A stretch of DNA of 64,000 bases, from contig JAVHZZ010000003.1 of the NCBI GenBank assembly GCA_036250195.1, forward strand, positions 61,894,789 through 61,958,788, in the 5' to 3' direction. The stretch is from Mixophyes australis (lineage: Eukaryota > Chordata > Amphibia > Anura > Limnodynastidae). Under the pieces are notes generated by a model. That model made no database searches. It had not been told where the DNA came from and saw nothing but the letters and a program-made list of their open reading frames with translations. Made by a program: the position numbers and the translations under genes. Below, one piece after another: positions 1 through 10,397 of this stretch; the stretch's first letter is position 1; each line of letters begins with the position of its first letter.

Positions 1-893
1 GCAGGTGGTTGTTTAGTGTGCAGCGTTTCATTAGTTAGGTTATATGTCCAGACAATTCATTTTTGGTCTAGTTTAATTTTTTTTCCTTCCAACAGCTCTC
101 TCCGGAAACTAGTTACTGTGGGGTTTCCTTCCTGGGATGCTCCCATTTGCCAGAGAACCCTGCTGCTACCTCTGCTAGGTATATACTCCGAGCGTGGAGA
201 ATATTTAAAGTGCCTGGGCTAACAATGGATCCAGGGGAAGGGTGACTTCAGCTAGTTTAAATGTAGGATAGTAGTGCAATTTAAATGTAATGGTAACTGA
301 AGTTCTGTGACTGGCAGATGTGACCCAGTTGTCTTCCTGTGGGATAACTGGATGGTGAGGGGGCCATAACTAACATGCTGCGATTATTACATGGCCTAAT
401 ACAGCCGTTCAGTGGCTTTCACTGATCACTGAACCAGTACAGTGTAATGTTTGATGTGGTATGATATAAGTTTGACATGTAGGTTTATAGGTAAACATCA
501 GTGTTTGGGGTATAATAACCAGAATAAGTATATGGTATTATGTCTGATATAACGGGTTAGTGATATTAGTGCAGGAAGTGGGTGACAGTTCAGTGTGTAG
601 TATTTTTGTGATTGGTAGTGGGGGATTCTCAGTTGTAAGTAGTGTTGTGTGATATTGGATATATTTGTGTGTAAAAGTGACTGTTCTCACCACATAACAG
701 GGAAGCGCTTTCTAGGAGCTGGGCCCTGCACAACAGTCACTTGGGGCATGACTTGGCATTTACAAGAACTGTCACTTAGCTCTCAAGTTATGTGGGAGCA
801 GAGCTAGGTAGTAGTATTGTTTTAAGTACTGTATAGGGGAGACAGGAAGCAGGAGTGAATGGGGAAAGATGCCTTTTTTTTTTATACTGTGGT

Positions 894-1032
894 AGATTCA
901 ATTATTCCTGAGAACATCGCGACTGCGCATTTTTACTGGTAGTATGGTAAAAATATACACTTATTTTTGCTAAAAAATCAGTGGATATTTCACTAAAAAC
1001 ACTTTGCGTGTATGATTTGCTAACTGAATCTG
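894..1032. repeat. Short MITE-like element with AGATTCARTTA inverted ends
   Basis: The left end reads AGATTCAATTA and the right end reads TAACTGAATCT, an imperfect 11-bp inverted repeat around about 140 bp of AT-rich DNA. This resembles short non-autonomous DNA transposons common in frogs. No clear target duplication was seen, so the assignment is tentative. Confidence 0.35.
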
Positions 1033-3784
1033 TGTGCTAGCATACCTCCCAGCATTTTAGATGGCAAAACTGGATTAAAATATGCTCTTGCTCTACCAAA
1101 AGCAACACCCAGATCTACAAACTACGCACATATTATCTCAAAGCCACACGCTTTTACAAGTAGGCCATGCACTGGCACTAGAATCGGGACTGTTCCACCA
1201 ATTCGGGACTATTGGGAGGTTTGTATTGATTGTGTGGGGAGGGAGCAGTTACATGTCACAGCACGTTACTCCTTTGCAGAGCAAGTGCTCTCTAGCTGGA
1301 TGTACTGGAAGCTAATTTACCCAATGTGATTAAATATTATCGGATCAGTTCTAGTCTGTCTTCTGATTGGTACTAGCTTCATTCTACATTTCAGGTATAG
1401 CATACATTTGCACCAAACTGTACAGTTACTTCTTGGGGAATTGGCAGTGGTGTGCTGCTAAACAAGGACCTCACTGATTCCAGTGTAACAGCTGGAAGCC
1501 ACAATAAATTGCTGTGTAGGTGATGATTGTTTTCCCCTTTTGCAAACCTTGGCATTTAATTGCCTGATTTTTCCATAGAGAAGGTAGAGTCCCTGGCTCT
1601 AGTAAGATGCAAAGAGCTTCTCCAGATACTGCCTCTAGCGTTAGAGCAGGTGTTAGAGAATGTCACTGAATCTAAGCCTATGTTTTTGCATATAAGAAGA
1701 TTTTGTTTTTGGTTCATCCAGCTCTTCACTGGCTAGTTTTAACTAGTGTGTATGAGGCTTTAAAGGATAACGCCACCCAACTAAAGTTAGAAATGCTTAT
1801 CTTCCAGCACTGTTTGCTGGAGCTGCCTGGGTCCCTGATCGTTCTAACTATCCCATGCCACACTCCACTTTCCCCTTCTCGCTCGGCATGTCTGAAACAA
1901 AGCCAGGTTGTGTTGATGCACTGCTACCAGTCAGCTGAATCCAGAGTTCACTTGGGAGGGGCAATGATACCTATTCGGCGAGTGCAGTGTGGGGAACAGA
2001 GAATGGGGGCCCGAATAGATAAGATCAACTGAGCGTTAACATGTGTGGGTTTTTTATTTATTTTTTATTTTGTTTGTGTGAAGGTATCCTTTAACTATGG
2101 AGTGGCTCATTTTCTTCACACATGTTATCAGATATTATTTTAAGTGTTGCTGCATAATTTAATGTTAAGTTTGTTGTTACTTGAAGAAAATGAGCACAAT
2201 GTGCTCACATCCTAGACTGTCATTTTCATTCCAATTTTGAAATATGTGCTATATTAAAGCAAGACTACATTCAGTTCAAAGAATGGAGTGCTGCTCAGCC
2301 ACCTCTACTCTGTGTATGGGCTTTATTGCAGACAGAACAGTGTGCAATTGCATTTCTTTGAAACAAACTTGATACATTATGTTTTTTCCCCTCTAGATTA
2401 CTGCATTGCTCAACTTGTGGTTTAGGTTCTTCCAGCACACTGTCTTACTTCCTTAAGATATCTATCCACATGTTGTGAAAATATTCTTAGAAAATTGTGG
2501 AGGTTAAGCAATCTGGAAAGTGAAGCAGGGACTGTATGTCATTGGTCGTATTATATATTTTGTTTACTGCAGAGTAAAATTACACCTCACATAGCAGGTT
2601 AGAAATTGTCTGTATAAGGACTTCTGCCCTCTGTATTTCATATAGAACTACATAGGCTTCTATCCTATTTATCGTGCACTATGTGAGTGTGTGGTTCAAG
2701 TGTCTATACATCTATACAACAGAGATGTGCAGCCAGAGTCTGGGGGATGCTGATGGGCTAATACTTCCATATAGTGGCATGGTGCAGGAGCCATTATGGG
2801 CAGTTAGAGTTGTACACAATGGCCGGGGACGCTGCCAGCATCCTTTGCAACGCAGTGGCTTCTGTCCCCAGTAAGTGTCGCAAGACGGCTGTCTCATGTT
2901 TGACATATTGAGAGAAAAAATAGGAGGTCCGGGGGCTCTAACAACCGGAGGGCACTCTAGAACGGGAGACATCCTAGGAAACCTGTGACCGTTTGGGAGG
3001 GTGGGGTGTTATAGCCAAGGTAAACCATTACCAAGTTCTCAGCATAATAATAAGGTCCTTTTGAGTATACCAATGTTAATAAATATTTATATAAAGCCTA
3101 CTCAAGTTTTTTTCGCTATAGTAATTGTTAGGCTTATTTTGTTAATTTGGTGACGATGGCAATTCCTTCCAGATATAAAATTTTAATAGTGCCCTTAGTT
3201 ACACAGCAAATTTGAGAACCTCTGCCCCACTCCCCGAGACAGCTGTTTTCAGTAATGTCTGATTAGCCTCAGAAACAGGAAACTCAGACACTTGTATTTC
3301 ACTGCAAACAATGCTAAGAAGAAAACGGGCTGGTTACTACTCCCTTCCAACAAACTGGGTCCCTCGCTGAAATCCTGGGATAGGGCAAGGCAGACAAGCG
3401 TACCGCTCAGTAACCCTCTCCACCCACACTAGAGCAATGGAGAATAACATGCTATATAACAAGGGCCCCAGGTGCTAAAGGGGAAATGGCCCCTACAGAT
3501 GAGCATGGTTATAGTCATCAAAATATATTAACGCCTGGCTTAGAACTATGTAGTTTAAGTAATGCCCATACTGAAAGAAGAATGTATGAGGTTAAAGAAA
3601 AAGCCCATGTTTGTTTGTTTTTTTTTTATTCTACTTCCTTTTATGTAATACATTTTTATTGTTGGAGGTTTAAACTTTCTATACATTATTGGTTGTCTAT
3701 CACTCCACTGCCACCCCCACCACCACCTTCTTTTAATAAATACTTTCTACTTCCCTATCTAAATAAAGCAATGAAACGATGACC

Positions 3785-3945
3785 CAATATTTCTAAGAAC
3801 GCGGCCACCAATTCACTAGGAAGTAATGACATCAGCAACGTTCCGAAGACTTCTGCGTTTTCAGTAATTCCTAGTGAACGGACAGGTTGCATCCTTAGAA
3901 ATATTTGTTCAGCCCGCAAAATTGTTGCCTGCACTCTATGGTGAC
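3785..3945. repeat. Dispersed repeat, copy 1 of 3
   Basis: The stretch with 'cactaggaagtaatgacat' and 'cctagtgaacggacaggttg' followed by 'ctgcactctatggtg' is recognisably similar to segments at 34870-34990 and 35480-35710 in the NCK1 3' UTR. The class is unknown; divergence between copies suggests an old family. Confidence 0.45.
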
Positions 3946-4294
3946 ACACATACTTTAACAAAATCTTTCCAGGTACCCTGTTATCTGTGTTCCATTAGGC
4001 CCTGTAGCCCCTTGGTCAGTGTTGTTTTTTGTATACTATTTAATAGCCTAAAGTGCTCCTTGAGTCTCTGATACCCATTGGGGTACATGTGCCACAGATT
4101 GAGAACCTAGGTTGTAGAGCAGTACTTTCCGATACTGCAGCAATATTGTTTCCAGTGCTTCTCAAAGCTGTGCTTTGTGGAATTTATTAAGCAGGGAATA
4201 TACAGCTCATGACCTACATGTTCAGCTCCTATGCATATGTGTGATACAGACACTGCAGATTATTTTCTGTGTGCCCCATTACAGTTCCATCAAG

Positions 4295-4523
4295 ATGACA
4301 ACAGAAGAGGTGGTTGTGGTGGCTAAGTTTGACTATGTGGCCCAGCAAGATCAGGAACTTGATATAAAAAAGAATGAGCGGCTCTTGCTCCTGGACGACT
4401 CAAAATCCTGGTGGCGTGTGCGCAATTCCATGAACAAAACCGGCTTTGTGCCTTCAAACTACGTAGAGAGAAAAAACAGCGCCCGGAAGGCCTCCATTGT
4501 GAAAAACTTGAAGGACACGTTGG
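4295..4523 (+). CDS. NCK1: NCK1 coding exon with start codon: SH3-1 domain
   Basis: This exon encodes residues 1-76 and the first base of codon 77 of NCK1. NCK1 is a cytoplasmic SH3-SH3-SH3-SH2 adaptor that links phosphotyrosine signals to actin regulators such as WASL and PAK (family knowledge). The acceptor AG is at 4283-4284, the exon begins at 4285, and ATG is at 4295 with A at -3. The donor GTGAGT begins at 4524, phase 1. SH3-1 covers about residues 6-60, with the ALYDY-equivalent [14 protein letters not shown], the WW pair at 39-40, and GFVPSNYV at its end. The linker [19 protein letters not shown] follows. From memory, human NCK1 and NCK2 read NERLWLLDDS here; this copy reads [10 protein letters not shown]. 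The N-terminus has one extra residue, offset by one fewer residue in the SH3-1/SH3-2 linker. Confidence 0.98.
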
Positions 4524-5302
4524 GTGAGTCCAACCATTGATAATCACGTTGTTTTATTACTTATTTTAAACAATTGAGGGAAAAATTTAGGTCCAGAACT
4601 AAAAAAACAAAAGAATAAACACTGATGTACATAAATCTAATACTGAAAGATGAATACATGATATTTACTGCCACATACCAAGCCAGACTTTCCATGATGA
4701 TGCAGACAAAGCAATTGCTCATTTTGTGCGTTAGCAATAGGGAAAGATGATCCAGCCTTACTAAGTGGTAATAGTCTGTATGCTAACGCTGTATGTTGCT
4801 TCCCATCGCTATTACTACCCGCTCAAAGAAACCCACTTTATATGCAAGTTGTAGCTTGAATTAAAATACCTTTGGCCATATACATGGTTGGGTCCTTTTA
4901 ACTGGCAAGCATGGAGAACAGTTGTCTTGTCACTAAGCACTTCCATATGGCTGGTATCGGCATCCAGTGATGACTGCTGTACTTTGCGCTACATGCTGGT
5001 GACCAAGGGACATGTAACAAGTCCAGGCTGTGATTGAGATCAGATCGTTCTGTTCTGCTGAAATCTGACCACATTTGTCAGTGTCCCCCATGTGCCTGCT
5101 TTATTCTAAATCCTAATCTCACAGGGACAGTAAATGACAACGTAGGATGTGAACGATTCTCTGTTCTTGATGATGCACAGTTTTAGGAATGACCTTTGTA
5201 CATGTTCATAAAATCTGATTTGTGTGTAAAATTGGATGTCACATACTTATTTTTGTTAAACACTGTCTAAACCAAATGTATATAATTCAAAAGTGAAGAC
5301 CT

Positions 5303-5435
5303 GGGGGTATATTTACTAAACTGTGGGTTAGTAACTGAGATGTTGCCTAGAACAACCAATCAGATCCTAGTTATCATTTATTTAGTACATGTTACAAAAT
5401 GACAGAATCTGATTGGTTGCTGAAGTCTAACAAGC
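5303..5435. repeat. Fragment of a palindromic frog-type MITE
   Basis: It starts with 'gggggtatatttactaaact' and contains 'caaccaatcagatcctag' and, inverted, 'aatctgattggttgctga' with an AT-rich centre between them. This matches a palindromic MITE type I recognise from frog genomes. The right arm is cut short where the minisatellite-bearing hAT element begins. Confidence 0.6.
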
Positions 5436-5474
5436 TCCCAGTGGTGCCGCAGCGCTGTCACTGGGGTGCCGCGG

Positions 5475-5667
5475 GCCAGCCCTAGAAAAAAGAAAGCAAA
5501 CCGAAACTTACCAATCCGCGCGGCGCTAGGACCCTGCAGCCTCCTCTCTCCCGCAGCTGTCACTGAATATTGACGTCAGTGACAGCTGCGCGAGAGAGGA
5601 GGCTGCAGGGTCTAGCGCCGCGCGGATTGGTAAGTTTCGGTTTGCTTTCTTTTTTTCTATAGCTGGC
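5475..5667. repeat. Near-perfect ~190-bp palindrome inside hAT-like copy A
   Basis: The arm from 'gccagccctag' through 'ccaatccgcgcggcgctag' to 'cagctgtcactga' is repeated in inverse orientation, ending in 'agctggc'. The centre is near the TGACGTCA-containing stretch at about 5571. The arms are about 90 nt with few mismatches, so a strong cruciform or hairpin is expected. The equivalent region of copy B (about 30680-30855) has the same organisation with more mismatches. Confidence 0.85.
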
Positions 5668-5680
5668 GCAGGGGAGGGGG

Positions 5681-5963
5681 GCAGAGGGGGCAGTGTGCCT
5701 GGAGGCAGAGGGGGCAGTGTGCCTGGAGGCAGAGGGGGCAGTGTGCCTGGAGGCAGAGGGGGCAGTGTGCCTGGAGGCAGAGGGGGCAGTGTGCCTGGAG
5801 GCAGAGGGGGCAGTGTGCCTGGAGGCAGAGGGGGCAGTGTGCCTGGAGGCAGAGGGGGCAGTGTGCCTGGAGGCAGAGGGGGCAGTGTGCCTGGAGGCAG
5901 AGGGGGCAGTGTGCCTGGAGGCAGAGGGGGCAGTGTGCCTGGAGGCAGAGGGGGCAGTGTGCC
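5681..5963. repeat. 24-bp minisatellite, about 11.8 copies
   Basis: The unit 'gcagagggggcagtgtgcct' plus 'ggag' repeats with no visible variation. Because 24 is a multiple of 3, each frame encodes a simple repeat; all are interpreted as artefacts. The inverse complement of this unit is homologous to the 25-bp unit at 30564-30675. Confidence 0.97.
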
Positions 5964-6136
5964 ATTTTTGCATACAACTAAATAAGTATTTCTGTCGTGA
6001 CCTAAATACTTATTACAATTTTTTTTACCCAACTACTTCGAAAATAGGACTGCTTAGTAATTATTTTGGAGGGGTGCCTTGAAAAAATTTGGAGACTCTA
6101 AGGGTGCCGCGAACTGCAAAAGTTTGGGAACCACTG

Positions 6137-6812
6137 GATTAGAGTGTAAACTCTTATTTGTTGGTCACAGGATACAGCAGGTAATAGTCACAGGCAGAAT
6201 CTTCAACCAGTGATTTATTTATTGCTCAAGAGTCACCAGATTTTGGTACTGGTGATCATCCAGAATTTTGATGACAAAATTATACATTACGTGGTCAAAC
6301 AGAGCTCCTTTTATACAGATTCTAAAACACATGTCAAGGGGTAGCCCCGCCCCCTGATCCGACCAGGCCCCGAAATGTCTGATATCACATCAGATGATTT
6401 AACATCAGGTTGTGATATTTCTCTGGACGTGGAGTTAATGCAATTTAACTTATAAAATTCACATTAATTTGTGGTTTTCTAAAACTTGCTGTTGGCATTA
6501 TTCATCTAGTTTGTCTGTCTTTTTAACAAGACAGGACACAGGTAACTGTCCCCTTTCTGGGCTTTCATGCTGAAGAGACCTGTTGGCTACTGAGATGAAA
6601 ATGTCTAACATGAGATTAACATGGGGTCCTTTCTTCAGACAGCTGCAAAAACACACCTCCTTCACACACACGCCTATTGCATCAGGAATCAATATGTTTC
6701 TAATACACAAAGATAACACAGTATTAAAATCAGAACATTTGCAATGATATAAATTAGCGCACTGTGCTAATAATTTAAATATATTTATACAATAAGTTAT
6801 AAGTGATCCAGC
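6137..6812 (-). mobile_element. Fragment of an LTR (same family as 36542-37557)
   Basis: The stretch is collinear and clearly similar to 36905-37557. Shared blocks include 'gattagagtgtaa', 'acagcaggtaatagtc', 'ggtactggtgatcatcca', 'gtcaaacagagctcctttt', 'aacttgctgttggcatta' and 'aagtgatcca'. On the minus strand the order fits an LTR with an AATAAA signal. The part corresponding to 36542-36904 is missing here, cut off at the junction with the hAT-like element at 6136. Confidence 0.65.
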
Positions 6813-7979
6813 CACGCTGATTTTACTGGGTTAGTTATTAGTGAACTTGTTGCCACATATGGGAATCCCCATAACATGTCCTTTTTGCGGGTAAAGCAGA
6901 GTGGAGAAAGCCTGCTGTGGTTTAGTGTGGCTGTTTCTGTATGTGTGTTATGTTGGTGCTCTCCAGATGAATTACTGTACAACAGACCCATGAAGGCGCT
7001 AGAGAACCATTTATGTACAGGATATTGAGGTATGTGTTGCTGTGATGTACCAAGCCGTGAATCATCCCAAAGAAACCTGTGATGTTATGGACAGTAGGAT
7101 TGAGGAGTTTGGTTAGTGCTTGCATACATTATACAGGTGCATTTTTCTGTCCTCTGTATTTGTCAAGAAATTGGAATCGCCTAAAAAAAAAAAAAGATCC
7201 TAAATGAACAGGGTTTATAATGTCCTGTGTCTAGTCTTTGGCAAACTTAAACCAAAACAGGTATCCAGCCTTCTCTTCATGGTGCACCATTAATCTGCCG
7301 GTATCCTATTTAGAACAGCACAATATTGCATACAATGCTTATATTAGTACAACATGGTGCAAGGATATGGACATGCAAGTGTTAGGAGATTCTCAGTCAA
7401 ATTTTGGGGTTCTTTAACCCCTTCATGACTGAGTGGATGATCTTTGTGACAAGATCACATATTTCATCATTTTGCTGTGTTTTTAAACTTTTTTTTTTTT
7501 TTTTACCTTTAGTGAATCTTTTGCTATTTTCTGTTTAGAGAGAGATTTGGTTTTTTAGTAGCATCTTGATATATTTATTTAAGGACGTTATGCAGGTAAA
7601 GACAGGCGAACCTACAACTTTCTATGATTCTGTAGTTTTGCACAATTATTGCAACCACAGAAGTTCACTGTAAATGAATAGGCTCTGAGAATGTTTACCA
7701 GAATCAGCAGCAAATGGAAAGTTTGACACAATTAACTTAGGATAAATGGTTCTAATTTTTAGTTTAAATCCCTAGAGCCCCTCTATATGGGGTGGGGGAC
7801 CCAAAAAGTGGGTTCCCTTCCTCCCACAGCATCACAGCGCATGTTAAATTGTTGTGTACCAGTGTAATAATACAAAGCAAAAGAAAACCGGAGCCTGGAC
7901 TGGCAGCCTAAGACCCGTCCCTTATACCAATACAGAATAAATAAGCAAATCTGAGGCACAAGATTTTTAGTGTGTGTGT

Positions 7980-8244
7980 GTCGTTCTGCCCAGCACCTAT
8001 TTCCCGGAAGCTACACCTGGCTGTTTTTACTTGCCATCCAGCTATTGGAGCCCACCAGAGACCTATTATAATAGAATAAACCATTGTTTCTCCTAGTATA
8101 ACATGCACTATGTGAGCACTACAGCCAGCAGTGTATGTTAGACCACTGACCACCAGTCTGACCAGTCCTGGCAGGTCTAAACAATACCCTCCAAAGTATT
8201 ACAACTGCCCCCACCCGGGTGGTAAAATTTTCTGGGGAGAACAC
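7980..8244 (-). mobile_element. Short hAT-like MITE, copy 1 (inverted relative to 27165-27445)
   Basis: On the minus strand it begins GTGTTCTCCCCAGAAAATTTT, continues through the GGGTGG and CTGCCAGGACTGGTCAGAC-type blocks, and ends GGGCAGAAC. The ends form a short inverted pair (GTTCTCCCCAG and GTTCTGCCCAG). A collinear relative lies at 27165-27445. No convincing target duplication was seen. Confidence 0.6.
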
Positions 8245-8449
8245 CAATACTGAAAGTAATATGAGGAAATGGGTAACAATATAGTGTATATTATTATTGC
8301 CAATAAATTGAATAAGGTATATATTATGAATGAAATTATAATATGATACGCCAATTAGAGAATAATGGCAGTATGTGGTAAAACAATGATGGATATTATA
8401 ATGAATAATATATGAAAATGTGCATGATGGAAAATGTTCTAATAAGCCG

Positions 8450-8515
8450 AGGGGGGACTTTTCCAGCACAAAAAATGTGCTGAAAAACTCAGCTTATACT
8501 CGAGTATATACGGTA
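8450..8515. repeat. Short repeat fragment ending in CTTATACTCGAGTATATACGG
   Basis: The 'cagcacaaaaaatgtgctg' hairpin followed by 'cttatactcgagtatatacg' resembles the end of a DNA-transposon-derived repeat that I recognise from tetrapod genomes. It is a fragment, and the family name is not certain. Confidence 0.4.
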
Positions 8516-9717
8516 AGTTGTTTCTCTGCCCGGACACATACAGATTCTGGTAGCAGCTTTGTCGATCACTGGTTTGGATTGTTTCTGCATTGTGTTAGTA
8601 TATACCTGCTGTGCACTTGCTTGACATCATGCAAATAAGCCATGCAAATCGGCATCCCTGTTAATGTTGAGTTTGACTTTGAATGATCCTCTGGTTCCCC
8701 CCAGGCCATGTGCATCCAGGCTGTTATCTTGTTTATACAAGTCAGCCTCCAGCCTCAAGCTGCAAGACCTCCAGGAGGTCAGCATCCTGTGACCTTGCAC
8801 GGTCTCCTCCTACCCCCTTGAATATTTGTGACCAGTTGTCAGAAATAATAGCAGAGCTGTTCAACATGTTTTCTTTTTAACCTTTTTAATGCTAAGCCCA
8901 TACTGCTAAAGGTGCCAAGTGCAACCCCTCCAGAAAAAAAAAAAATCACTAATGTGCTCTCTATGCAGTAACATGTTGCTCATCCTGTGTCCGTCTCTTT
9001 GGTGGCATGCATATAGCTGGGTTACTTAATGAATAGATCTATTGGCAGTATGGCCAGATTGTATAATTTTGCAGACCCGGTTGTAAGGTTTTTGGGACAC
9101 AACTAAAACGTATATTTCTTTAAAAGCAATTTTAATCATGCAAATCTAATGGTTTTGACACAAGATTGTCGCTTGAAGTACCTGACATAATACGAACTGT
9201 ATTAGATCAGAAGCATCACTATCATCTAGAGAAGGGGAGGGGGTTTTATTGTACCTGGGCACAATTATTAATAATATCCTACATCTGTAATACAGAAACT
9301 GGCTTATAACTTAAAATTTTTGGGGGCACAGTGGTTCGGATCCTCCCATGGTCCAGAAACATCCTGACTAACTGGCTTCTGTCTAAACTGGCTCTAGTGT
9401 CTGTGCAGCTACCTGTGGTAGAGAAATTTAGATTGTAAGCTCCTCTGGCAGGCACTGAAGTGAATAGTTAAACATTGCTATCACAGTAATTTGCAATATG
9501 TCGCTGCTCTATAGTAGTGTCTGTCGCTGCACGCTTTTGCTAGATATTTTGTAGGTTGCACATCAGTCAACCTCTTAGTTCATTTGGTACAAGTCTTATC
9601 ACATTTTGGTATGCTGGCATGGATTAGTAGATGGTTGAAAAAAAAAATATGTATTTTTATTTATTTTATATTAATACCTTTTCCCTCATTTTCATTATAA
9701 AATGCAAGTTCATGTTT

Positions 9718-9812
9718 TTTTTCTCTCTTTCTCGCGCTCTTTCGCACGCTCTTTCGCGCGCTCTTTCGCGCGCTCTTTCTCTCTCTCTTCCTCTCTCTCT
9801 TCCCCCCTCCCC
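9718..9812. repeat. Pyrimidine-rich low-complexity / CTCTTTCGCG microsatellite
   Basis: An interrupted array of CTTTCGCGCGCT-like units passes into CTCTCTCTTCC and then a C run. CpG is locally much denser than in the surrounding AT-rich intron. Confidence 0.85.
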
Positions 9813-10239
9813 CACTTGGCATGTCATTGCTTGATGGTTTTGTCTTGTGTATGGGATCTTTGAAAACACTTTAGTATTGTAGCATATGCAAACCGTTTAT
9901 TTAGGTGTGGTTTTTTTTATGTAGTAGAAGTCATGCCACCAGTATTTCCCCTCTGAATAAACCTTTAAAAATGCTCAAACCAATAAATGAACAGTAGATG
10001 ACGTGTACTTACAGATGACAAGGGCATGCTGGGGCTTGGAGTACCACAGATTTCTTCCGCATGCTCTAAATTATTATTTATTTTTTTTTTGTAGTCTAGA
10101 ATAAAAGAAATAATTTTTTACTGATCCTTAAAAAAAAAAATCCTAAAAAACAGCATATCCAATTAAGAATGCTTTCTTGGCCATCCTGAAACCTCTAGGG
10201 TTAATTTAGGGGTAGGATAGGCTAAAGAATTGACTGTGC

Positions 10240-10363
10240 TTCCGTAGGAAGGGCCAGGTCATGTGACTGCTGCTCTCCAGCTTCCCCCACCCCAGGAGCA
10301 GGAAGTTTCAGGCTGTGCTCCAGAGACACAACTTTCAGAGAGCAGACGCTGTGGATAGAAAGG
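10240..10363 (+). promoter_or_regulatory. NCK1: Candidate internal promoter / 5' leader for the NCK1 short isoform
   Basis: The region immediately upstream of the alternative ATG is less AT-rich than its surroundings. It contains an E-box-type GTCATGTGAC (10259-10268), a CCCCCACCCC GC-box-like stretch and an ETS-type CAGGAAGT. The CCCACCCCAG at about 10294 could also serve as a splice acceptor, so this may be leader exon rather than promoter. The promoter function is inferred from position and motifs only. Confidence 0.4.
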
Positions 10364-10397
10364 ATGGATCTTCCAAACCTCTTCAGACACTGGTTCA
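10364..10397 (+). CDS. NCK1: Candidate alternative first coding exon of NCK1 (isoform lacking SH3-1)
   Basis: ATG at 10364 has A at -3 and G at +4. It opens eleven codons (MDLPNLFRHWF) plus one base and meets a strong GTAAGT donor at 10398. The phase (one leftover base) is identical to that of the SH3-1 exon donor at 4524, so splicing to 28272 is in frame and gives ...[10 protein letters not shown]. The predicted product would be 312 residues: an 11-residue leader, the split codon, then SH3-2, SH3-3 and SH2. As I recall, human NCK1 has a 313-residue isoform whose short distinct N-terminus replaces SH3-1; replacing the human SH3-1 exon with 11 codons plus a split codon gives that length. The match of phase, length and position is the evidence; expression is not shown. 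Confidence 0.75.

Larger units (their letters stand above)
1..4284 (+). other. NCK1: Non-coding DNA upstream of the NCK1 SH3-1 exon (probable intron 1)
   Basis: No exon, RNA gene or long conserved frame was recognised. The stretch ends in a pyrimidine-containing acceptor with AG at 4283-4284, so at least its 3' end is intron; the 5' UTR exon and main promoter probably lie left of the window. The frames of 60-120 codons here have no recognisable domain and are taken as chance. A MITE-like unit (894-1032) and a dispersed repeat (3785-3945) are listed separately. Confidence 0.7.
5438..6136 (-). mobile_element. Non-autonomous hAT-like element, copy A, with internal palindrome and 24-bp minisatellite
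   Basis: The right end, read on the minus strand, is CAGTGGTTCCCAAAC followed by a CGCGGCACC block, a hAT-type terminus. The same terminal sequence opens the related element at 30390-30880. Inside is a long palindrome (5475-5667, centre near 5571) and a 24-bp tandem array (5681-5963). The left end is weak (CAGTGGTGCCGCAG) and no 8-bp target duplication was found, so this copy may be truncated or rearranged there. No transposase is encoded. Confidence 0.7.

Noticed and set aside
4175..4294. Longer N-terminus for NCK1 from the upstream in-frame ATG at 4175
   Set aside because: It crosses the acceptor site at 4283-4284, and the known family start (M-x-E-E-V-V-V-V) is at 4295.
5526..6032. Frames encoding LPPLPPGT-like or GGRGGSVP-like repeats
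   Set aside because: They result from the 24-bp minisatellite within a non-coding hAT-like element; every frame on both strands looks repetitive.
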